Source: Coemansia sp. RSA 1804
Taxonomy: Eukaryota > Kickxellomycota > Kickxellomycetes > Kickxellales > Kickxellaceae
Length of the DNA: 33,723 nt
Assembly: GCA_027578815.1 (NCBI GenBank)
Contig: JANBTH010000118.1
Location: 1 to 33,723 of the forward strand
Reading direction: 5' to 3'
This document shows, in pieces, positions 27,701 to 33,723 of this stretch. Made by a program: the position numbers and the translations under genes. Under the pieces are notes generated by a model, which saw nothing but the letters and a program-made list of their open reading frames with translations, had not been told where the DNA came from and ran no database searches. Every line of letters starts with the position of its first letter. The first letter of the stretch is position 1.

Positions 27701-29988
27701 CCAAACTCATGCAAGGGCGTACGCGTGTCATGGTTACGCATCATGTTGAAATGTGCCTTCCATATGCGCAGTACATGGTAACAATGAATAATGGCAGAAT
27801 TTTATTAAAGGGCACACCAACTGAGCTTGGAAACAATAACTTGTTATCGTCAACATTGATTGAAAGTCTGGACAACAAGAACAACGAATCTGCTGCAAAG
27901 AAGGGTAGCAACAATAAAGGACAAATCAAAAATGTCAATGACAGGAAATCTGAAGACGAATATAACAAGGAGCATTTACAAAAGCTTGCAATCAAGAAAG
28001 GAATCAACCCAGATATTGACCTTTCCATGCTTCAAGGCGTACTAATTAAGGAGGAAGAGCGTGAGGAAGGATATGTAAAACTCAATGTGTGGAAAACATT
28101 TATGCAGGCATGTGGAGGAGTGACGTTTTGGGGCTATCTTGCCTTGGTTCTCATAATAGGCGAGATAATAACTGCATTGAGAAGCTACTGGATCAAGGTT
28201 TGGGTTGCGTCTGTCAAGGATCCAGCCTCTGGATTGAATGTGCTTGACGGCGTACTTTCATCATCCACATTGTCAAATAGTTTTTCTTTCACATTTGGCT
28301 ATGCTGGTGACATTGCTACATCTAGCCACCACTCATCCGTGTACTGGCTGGGTATTTACACACTACTAGGGTTTATTAGCGTAGTGTGGTCGGTAATTAT
28401 GTGGTACTCTATGTTTACGGGAAGGCTGGAAATGGCACGCAGATTGCACAGACAGCTAATGCGTTCAATTGTTCATGCAGTTCCCAGGTTCCACGAGTCC
28501 ACGCCAGCTGGACGTATTATCAATCGTTTCTCACGCGATATTGCCATCATTGATAACGGTGCACTTGATTCTATTGTGTACTGGTTCAGCGGAATATCTA
28601 GTGTCCTAGCAGTTTATGTCATTGTATCTATGGCAATTCCTGTCTTTGCTGTAGCTGCCATCATTACAATTAGCATATTTGTGATGATTGCATTGTATTA
28701 TTTACACACATCCCGCGAGCTTAAGCGTCTGGAATCAAACAGCATGTCGCCGCTTCTCTCACTGTTTGGAGAACTAATTCAGGGAACAACAACCATTCGG
28801 GCATTTAATGTGAAGCACTACTATATTAAAGAAGCAATGAACCGCATCAGCGCACACAACAGGTCGTTCTACGGTGTGTGGAGCACCAACATGTGGCTGG
28901 GTATGCGAGTAGAAGCCGTGAGTGCGGTTGTAGCATCAACAACAGCCATATTTATTCTTTTCAACCTGAATTGGATTGACGCCGGGATGGCTGGGTTTAT
29001 ACTGCTGTATGCCATGTCGTTTTCAGACCAGATGTTTTGGGTGATTCGGGACTACAGCGGCAACGAAATGAACATGAATGCAATGGAGCGCATAATGCAA
29101 TATCTAAACATTGACCAAGAAGCAGCACTGGAATCAGGACCTGAAAACAAGCCCTCTGCTGTGTGGCCCAAGAAAGGAGACTTGCAAATCAAGGATCTGG
29201 TTGTTGAATATTCACCTGGAATACCCGTTCTTCATGGTGTGTCGTTGTCCGTCAAACACGGTGAAAGAATTGGGGTTGTTGGTCGTACGGGTGCTGGGAA
29301 AAGCACAATTTCTTTGGCGTTGCTACGGTTCTTGGAGGCAAGCAAGGGAAAGATAGTTCTGGATGGAGTGGATATCTCAAAGATTGGTTTGGAGGATCTC
29401 CGTCGCAATGTCACTGTTATTCCGCAGGATCCGGTGCTGTTCAACGGTACAATCCGGTTTAATCTGGATCCGTTTGATGAGCATCCTGATGAGCTTTTGT
29501 GGGAAGCTCTGCGCCGCACCCATCTTGCCAGAGACGATGCTAGCCAAGCAAGCGGCGTCGATGGCAATGATGATTTCCCAGGATCTGAGCGGATGGCTGG
29601 CATCTTTGCAAGTCTTGATGCTGAGATTAGAGAAAACGGACACAACATATCGGCTGGCCAAAGACAGCTGGTAGCGCTTGCACGTGCTATGATAAGGCGG
29701 TCCAGACTAATCATCATGGACGAGGCAACAGCATCAGTTGACTTTGACGCGGACAAACGTATTCAGAACACAATCCGTGGGCCAGAGTTTGCCAACTCTA
29801 CACTGCTTTGCATCGCACATCGTCTACGCACAATCATTGACTACGACAAGGTGCTTGTTCTAGACGATGGCAGAGTTGCAGAGTTTGACACGCCACATAA
29901 TCTTCTACAGAATGAGGGTGGGATATTCAGAAGCATGTGCGAAGAGTCAGGCGAATACAAGGCACATGTCCAGAGAAAGGGTCTCTAG
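24781..29988 (+). CDS. ABC transporter, ABCC/MRP family, full length
   Basis: The 1735-residue pump should export or sequester organic anions or conjugates at the vacuolar or plasma membrane. The N-terminal ~300 residues hold several hydrophobic helices, matching the MRP TMD0 domain, followed by a linker and the first membrane domain (~380-720). NBD1 has Walker A GPTGSGKSS (810-818), signature LSGGQ (927-931) and Walker B IIIIDDCLSAVDAH, with Asp952 in place of the catalytic Glu, as is usual for ABCC NBD1. A charged linker (~1020-1100) leads to the second membrane domain (~1115-1430). NBD2 has Walker A GRTGAGKST (1501-1509), signature ISAGQ (1623-1627) and Walker B with Asp1647 and Glu1648. 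Only NBD2 therefore looks fully catalytic. It resembles Ycf1/Ybt1-type pumps; the substrate is unknown. Its GC content is lower than that of the genes on the left. Confidence 0.95.
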   Translation: MLPPAFHSSKTVISAAAFGSVSAHFLYRAFYHFLNLYLAENPTLCGSRFNWDFSLENDCFRTGFMWPVFLLLVGGTSALSFCLCSVLSVKHESEFTTDGSSPFSRLSVGNMVMPVRRPPGQTIVVDNRMRIGICTVLLLAVQTVLYFIWKLISEITEENGSKDNLYSGAMTQLSAIVLLLSSVCLAVYWRSNHMTYSGLFSSVLPAAVGLQLISELCEVYFSFFTNRNANVPIIGPDATARSNLLVLTTAINTIVLLLFSLAQRRPIFYRPFDNTRNGSQLNPDHAMLVESGHDDDGSENDSTPLAHMHDLKTSSLVDSPEQFSSWFDKLTFLWLTNLLRRGAAKPINSSDLYNLKPSDVPVHNWKRYQKYRKPGRSLIVTLGLTYAPELLAQFALTMVLCVSRFANPLFLQRILRSIEFTQQQGLIIETPRNRYVGVAGLLSFAVLSLVVYNQSLWIGRQIGIRLKGFLVAELTTKTLRRRGKESSSPEAKGLQGDLAASDGKVMNILTTDFNTVIAVGSYLDNIYNLPVMLVIGIWYMYKMLGVSALIGLVITILYIPLSKIMFSRYQDVIMQQSAASDRRISSITEVLQGIKAIKLFGWETRFLKKVDDRREKQLAHSWKAFLWMSTISASSTLNPIIILVIMFAFHVGVFGNTLNAETAFASIAVFQIVRTAISHLPGFINFGVGGYVALKRIDLYLQQPQAQDLEKRCESVQTTSNELGFESADLEWNSAESSIDNVGNTSSSNLSPQENAISTDNSQTVERVPLLAETFYEQAVHIAGQENMTRFSLKDINVRFPLGQLSIVSGPTGSGKSSLLSAIVGEMTLTRGSVLLPTIDPILLAENNPNYKDVIELSREGLAIDDIAYVAQEAWLRNATIRENILFGEPYNRERYEEVLRVCALKPDLRILAAADMSEVGERGITLSGGQKQRVALARAVYSSRRIIIIDDCLSAVDAHTAKHILVECLAGNTKLMQGRTRVMVTHHVEMCLPYAQYMVTMNNGRILLKGTPTELGNNNLLSSTLIESLDNKNNESAAKKGSNNKGQIKNVNDRKSEDEYNKEHLQKLAIKKGINPDIDLSMLQGVLIKEEEREEGYVKLNVWKTFMQACGGVTFWGYLALVLIIGEIITALRSYWIKVWVASVKDPASGLNVLDGVLSSSTLSNSFSFTFGYAGDIATSSHHSSVYWLGIYTLLGFISVVWSVIMWYSMFTGRLEMARRLHRQLMRSIVHAVPRFHESTPAGRIINRFSRDIAIIDNGALDSIVYWFSGISSVLAVYVIVSMAIPVFAVAAIITISIFVMIALYYLHTSRELKRLESNSMSPLLSLFGELIQGTTTIRAFNVKHYYIKEAMNRISAHNRSFYGVWSTNMWLGMRVEAVSAVVASTTAIFILFNLNWIDAGMAGFILLYAMSFSDQMFWVIRDYSGNEMNMNAMERIMQYLNIDQEAALESGPENKPSAVWPKKGDLQIKDLVVEYSPGIPVLHGVSLSVKHGERIGVVGRTGAGKSTISLALLRFLEASKGKIVLDGVDISKIGLEDLRRNVTVIPQDPVLFNGTIRFNLDPFDEHPDELLWEALRRTHLARDDASQASGVDGNDDFPGSERMAGIFASLDAEIRENGHNISAGQRQLVALARAMIRRSRLIIMDEATASVDFDADKRIQNTIRGPEFANSTLLCIAHRLRTIIDYDKVLVLDDGRVAEFDTPHNLLQNEGGIFRSMCEESGEYKAHVQRKGL

Positions 29989-30199
29989 TCGCCAAATACA
30001 TTGAAAAATTAAACAACCAGCAATGTCATTTACAAAGTTTAAGAAAATGTTAATAAATGAATAAATAAAAATATATAAGAACAAAAAAAGACTGGAAACC
30101 TTCAGAAAACGTTAATTTACAGTAAAAATGAACCAGCACCAAAAGCAGTTGCGGAGAGCAAGAACAACAACAACAACATAAAGCAAAATAAAAATATGA

Positions 30200-30742
30200 C
30201 TAGGCAGACTTTTTGGGAATGGTTATAGTCAGCACATTGTCCTCGCGTCTGGCCTTCATATTAGGCAAGTCAAAGGAAGGCGGCAAGTCCAGGTGGTAGT
30301 CAAAGGCATCGTCTCTCCTTGTGCATATATGGAAGCCCTCGATATCGCTCACACGCCTCGCGTGTACTGAGAGCCGGTTGCCACGCACCTGCACTTTGGG
30401 TCTGGCCTTGGTGAATACATCGCTGGTGAGTTTGATAATGCGCTGGTTCTTTTCATCCTTGATTTGTGCTGGAATCTGCGGCGCCTCAAAGAAGACTGGG
30501 TTGAATACCGACGGGTGCTGGTGGCCTGGAAAGTGCTGGTAATGGTTTGCTCGCATAACCGCATCGCTGGTGTCGCCTGTAACGGTGTTGAAAGTCACAA
30601 AGGGCGAGGGCCGGCGAGGCCACAGAGATCCAAACCACTCGGGCTCCAGAGTTCTGCCAGGAAGCGTGTTTGCTCGCACACTCTGGAACCCAGACGTGAC
30701 TGCAAATATCTCCTGGTCGAAATTGGTGACTCTGCGACTCAT
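30200..30742 (-). CDS. Small heat-shock protein, Hsp20/alpha-crystallin domain
   Basis: The 180-residue protein is probably an ATP-independent holdase chaperone. The alpha-crystallin-like domain covers about 95-177: IIKLTSDVFTKARPKVQVRGNRLSVHARR, then DYHLDLPPSFDLPNMKARREDNVLTITIPK. The last part (residues DNVLTITIPK) is the strand typical of the end of this domain and includes an I-x-I. The N-terminal ~90 residues are aromatic and polar, as in family members that form oligomers. The gene converges on the ABC transporter with about 210 bp between stops. A heat-shock element lies about 80-100 bp upstream of the ATG. The start is the first ATG (complement of 30740-30742). Confidence 0.85.
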   Translation of the reverse strand: MSRRVTNFDQEIFAVTSGFQSVRANTLPGRTLEPEWFGSLWPRRPSPFVTFNTVTGDTSDAVMRANHYQHFPGHQHPSVFNPVFFEAPQIPAQIKDEKNQRIIKLTSDVFTKARPKVQVRGNRLSVHARRVSDIEGFHICTRRDDAFDYHLDLPPSFDLPNMKARREDNVLTITIPKKSA

Positions 30743-30820
30743 ATTCCTTCCTTCTTTTGCCCTGTGAAAAAGGAAAAATACAAATTAACTATACACCAAG
30801 CTGGTTGGGAATTTGACCAA

Positions 30821-30838
30821 GATAATTCTTGAAAATTG
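30821..30838 (-). promoter_or_regulatory. Heat-shock element upstream of the small HSP
   Basis: Read on the plus strand, GAT-aa-TTC-tt-GAA-aa-TTG gives four inverted 5-bp units of the nGAAn type. The middle two are perfect (TTCnnGAA) and the outer two have one mismatch each. It lies 79-96 bp before the start codon, a normal distance for an Hsf1 site. Being palindromic, it can act on the minus-strand gene. Confidence 0.5.
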
Positions 30839-31555
30839 ACACTACACAGAATACTAGTATAAAATGGAAGTGAAATAAAAAAGAAGACAAATAGACACTG
30901 GATGTATAGTGCAGAAAGAAGAAAGGAAAAAGAGAATATTTCAAGCACAATGAAAACAAGAATGGCAACAAGAATCCTTTGTGCAAGCTTCTTCTTTTCA
31001 GTCTATTGTTCCCTTGCAAGAAAAAAAAAACCATGTAGCGACGCGTGACTTTTTGTCTTTTACTTTATGCATGTTGAAAAGAAAAAACAAACAAAGCAAA
31101 TCTGGATATTTGATTTTTATCCCCAAATCTTCAAGGGTTTCATGGGTGAAATCACAAGAATCAGATCATGTTGCTTGATCTCGCTCATCGGTATCAATGA
31201 TGTGATGTTAAGCCAGAAAACAACAAAGTCTCTACTAACTGCCTGCTTTTAGAGCCTTGAATGAATTCCAATTGCAATCACCAACATTTCGGCAATTCGG
31301 GTCATTAATGTCTGCTGCATTAGTTGCCAGGATATTAAATATATGCCACATTTTTCTATTTAGATGAATATTGGCAATTACCACATCCTTTCCTGAGCTA
31401 GGATGTTGCTGATTAACATGTATGCGAACTCATTTTTTATATCTAGAGCTTTTTTCAGTTAACCAATTCAAACAAAAACAATATACAAATGAAAAACAAG
31501 GTAATGAGAATTCTATAAAAATAAATTTTGTAAGATGCGTACAGTACTACAATTG
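30839..31555. other. AT-rich flank with no clear gene
   Basis: Beyond the small-HSP promoter the sequence becomes AT-rich. Short open frames exist on both strands (for example 30981-31178 plus and 31422-31685 plus). The end of the last one, before 31685, looks somewhat coding and stops at a GTAACG donor-like site, but nothing is strong enough to call. Confidence 0.4.
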
Positions 31556-32620
31556 TCATTTGTCATGGTCCCTTCTTTTATATACCCCCCAGGCAAGCAA
31601 TAAGCTCGGTAACATATTTGACAGTTCAATGGAAAACGTAAATACATGCAATGTTGACATATGCATACCTAGGAATGACAGGTAACGGTATAATGATGAT
31701 TTAAAACCAAGCGGGAAAATACCATGTGCTGACCAAGAAATCTTATCAGCAAAAGTAACCAACACATGAAAAAGCTTATCAGAAGACGACTGTACCAAAC
31801 AAGTAAAAATACTTGGCTTTAGATTAATCATAAAACATGCACAGCACTAATCTTGTAGCCTCATGAACAGAAACTAGCTTTACTTTTGGTGTAAGAATAC
31901 AGAATAGCATATAGTCCACAGAAACCGCATGTACTGCTATGTATCATGAGTGTCGAGAGATAACACTGTCATGCTATTGCTCAGTGCATATCGTGAATAA
32001 TCCTTGCCAATGCTACATACCGTGCAAAGGATATAAAGGGCTAGGTAATATACAGTTAGTCTTTTAAACTTTGTGGTCATGGAACAAGATTGGAAAGCAC
32101 GATGGTTGATGCTAGCTGGTACAGCTCCAATTTGACCAGACTTGGCCAACATACTTGGAGTGGCTCTGTAATAATTAAGACAAAGCTGCATACCAATAGT
32201 TGCATTGTACATGCCAATGGTGATATTGTCTAGAATGCTGTTGCACACGTAGAATTGACTGCATGTCTTTGGCATGTGGATTATTGCGGTGCTTATTACC
32301 AAGTTGTTCATAACAAATGGAAAACTTTCTCCAATGAGTACAAAATCTGTGCGCAGAGTGTTGCTTAGCTTTAGCTTGAAAATGTTGAAAATAGAAATAA
32401 AATGAAATAAACTGTAAGGGATCAAAAAAAAGTAAAAAAGTAAACTAAAGCACAACACTGCTATATAAAGCTGCTTTGTGTGAGAAACATAATATATTAA
32501 AAAGAGATTAATTGAAATCAACATAACTGCGTTAGTTTCATATGTAAAAACTATAAAAATTTTATAATGCTGCGTCAAGACAGAGTCACGAATTGTCAGC
32601 CACTCCACCTGAGGAAACAT
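31556..32620 (-). other. Candidate multi-exon seven-helix-like membrane protein
   Basis: An ATG frame of 227 codons (32620-31937) and a second of 91 codons (31831-31556) lie in AT-rich DNA on the minus strand. The first has hydrophobic segments at about 28-48 and 52-82, then KLKLSNTLRTDFVLIGESF, PFVMNNLVISTAI and a helix-3-like CNSILDNITIGMYNATIGMQ. By eye these follow the order and spacing of helices 1-3 of the receptor at 9713-10783, including Cys near the start of helix 3 and an IGMY/LGVY pair. The 105-bp gap between the frames also reads as coding in another frame (VSVDYMLFCILTP), so introns are likely. A strong acceptor-like TTTCCTCAG follows the ATG, so the 5' end may be further upstream. 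A combined length near 320 residues fits one receptor. A pseudogene is the alternative. Confidence 0.35.
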
Positions 32621-32645
32621 GATTATTTACAGCTGACACCACACT

Positions 32646-33358
32646 ATGTTTACACTTTGTCATATGTACATTGTTTCAGCTGTTGTCTACATGTTGTTTC
32701 TTTGGCTGATTAAAAAGCTGCGCAGACCGTCAAATACGAGGCTATTGTTAGTATTGCTTTGTTTTCTCTAAACCCGCTTGTCCAGCTCACGTTAATTGGC
32801 ACATTTTTAGTTTTTTAACCACAGGAGAAAGTTGCTGTATATTTCTGGAGACTATATAACATTGTAGTAGTTGTAGTACAGAGCCAGATGTGTAAGCAAT
32901 GCCAAAAGATTATAATTTATACAGTCAGCACATTAAGTAATAACTTCCACAACTAATTCAAATACATGTCAGCCACAATGTTTACCATGGCTATGCCAAC
33001 AGTGTTGGTTCTGCTAAACTAAAATACAAAATTTATTACGTGTATTAAATTTTTGAATAAGCGGATAGAACATTGAATATGGTTTGTAAATTAATTGTCT
33101 GCAATGAGGAACAAATATATTGTTTACATAATTATGACGATTAGCCGCAGCTAAATTGTGATCTCATTTTACATTGAATATAGAGCAAATGATGTAACTG
33201 GAAACGGAAGCCAAGTAGACTTTACTATAATTAAATATTTCGCTGTATGGCTGTATAATCTGGATGGCGTTCTTTATTTTATTTTATCTCTATTGGCAAA
33301 AATTCAAATTCAATTGAAATGTACTGTAAAAAATTTGTCAATGGAGATAGAATTATAA
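32646..33358 (+). other. Candidate membrane-receptor gene or relic
   Basis: An ATG at 32646 opens a 41-codon frame with a hydrophobic helix, then KKLRRPSNTRLLLVLLCFL, which looks like a helix 1 / inner loop 1 / helix 2 junction of a receptor. The next frame continues the hydrophobic stretch (SLNPLVQLTLIGTFLVF) to about 32817. After an acceptor-like AACCACAG at 32824, another frame reads EKVAVYFWRLYNIVVVVVQ onward to about 32955. A frame at 33158-33358 ends with KYFAVWLYNLDGVLYFILSL and a short basic tail, like a last helix and tail. Each piece is in a different frame, so this is either an intron-rich gene or a decayed one. It is head-to-head with the minus-strand candidate, 25 bp apart. Confidence 0.35.
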
Positions 33359-33361
33359 AAA
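33354..33361 (+). promoter_or_regulatory. TATA box of the last small gene
   Basis: TATAAAAA lies 73 bp upstream of the ATG at 33434, a usual distance for a fungal TATA box with a short leader. Confidence 0.4.
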
Positions 33362-33433
33362 GCCCTAAATTTCCTGCTTTTAATTGTTTGCTCTAACCAC
33401 ACATTTTCTTATTTGAACATAATATTATCTATC

Positions 33434-33694
33434 ATGAGTAGTACTGCAAAAAACCCCAGGTATAAAAAGTTTAAGCCTCCCAAACCTTCCGGAGGCTCGT
33501 CAGCTACGGAATCTGGAATGACCAGTGCACAGATTGCAGCACGTAACAGAGAAAGTAGGGAACGATTAGAAACTAGCAGGGAGAGGGATGCAATGAAAAA
33601 AGAAGAACTTGACGCACTGGATCAGCATTATTATGCAGCTAGTGAGTTTGCTGAACAAGATTCCTGTACATTTAAAAAGCGTTTACATCCATAA
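33434..33694 (+). CDS. Small polar hypothetical protein, 86 aa
   Basis: The frame opens upstream, but I prefer the ATG at 33434 (MSSTAKNPRYKKFKPPKPSG), which follows a TATA box and leader. The protein is basic and disordered at first, then strongly helical and charged (SAQIAARNRESRERLETSRE, then DAMKKEELDALDQHYYAASE). This composition is far from random translation of AT-rich DNA, so it is probably coding. It ends at TAA 33692-33694, close to the window edge. It could be a complete small protein or the first exon of a longer one. No family was recognised. Confidence 0.5.
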   Translation: MSSTAKNPRYKKFKPPKPSGGSSATESGMTSAQIAARNRESRERLETSRERDAMKKEELDALDQHYYAASEFAEQDSCTFKKRLHP

Positions 33695-33723
33695 ACATAT
33701 TTTTGATGTAGGAGATTAACCTG

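Noticed and set aside
1..33723. Transposons, viral insertions, tRNA or CRISPR arrays
   Set aside because: No transposase, reverse transcriptase, integrase or capsid motif, no spaced direct repeats, and no convincing tRNA B-box was found on reading both strands; small or degenerate copies could still be missed by eye.

Overview
This looks like nuclear DNA of a fungus. The genes are mostly single-exon and GC-rich. They include families found in fungi: a Zn2Cys6 transcription factor, an alpha-arrestin with PPxY motifs, an Etr1-type enoyl reductase and an MRP-type ABC transporter. Compact intron-poor genes, alanine-rich low complexity and an orphan seven-helix receptor would fit an early-diverging zygomycete such as the Kickxellomycotina. 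That lineage call is inference only.

Layout. From 0 to 5 kb are the end of an unknown gene, uracil-DNA glycosylase, a small orphan, and a divergently transcribed Lsh/Irc5-type SNF2 remodeller. From 4.9 to 6.6 kb is an AT-rich island holding a broken coding-like stretch. From 6.6 to 12.4 kb four genes lie on the minus strand: Rab escort protein, an arsenite methyltransferase lacking one of the usual cysteines, an orphan seven-helix receptor, and a disordered nuclear protein with an overlapping D-box/KEN-box and CDK sites. A 1.4-kb divergent intergenic region then separates these from a large Zn2Cys6 regulator on the plus strand (13.8-16.4 kb). From 16.4 to 18.7 kb is a second AT-rich island, with short coding-like segments, at least one plausible canonical intron and a possible frameshift site. 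From 18.7 to 24 kb are the alpha-arrestin and the mitochondrial enoyl-thioester reductase, both on the minus strand. From 24.8 to 30.7 kb are a 1735-residue ABC transporter (plus) and a small heat-shock protein (minus), the latter with a heat-shock element upstream. From 30.8 kb to the end is a third AT-rich region. It appears to hold two head-to-head membrane-protein genes or relics that resemble seven-helix receptors, and a small gene with a TATA box.

The neighbours form no obvious pathway or cluster. They are housekeeping genes (repair, chromatin, Rab prenylation, mitochondrial fatty-acid synthesis) mixed with stress genes (arsenic, ABC efflux, small HSP). The least explained material is in the AT-rich islands: coding-like segments cross frames there, which could mean introns, decay or sequence errors. 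No rRNA, tRNA, CRISPR array or recognisable transposase or reverse transcriptase was seen.
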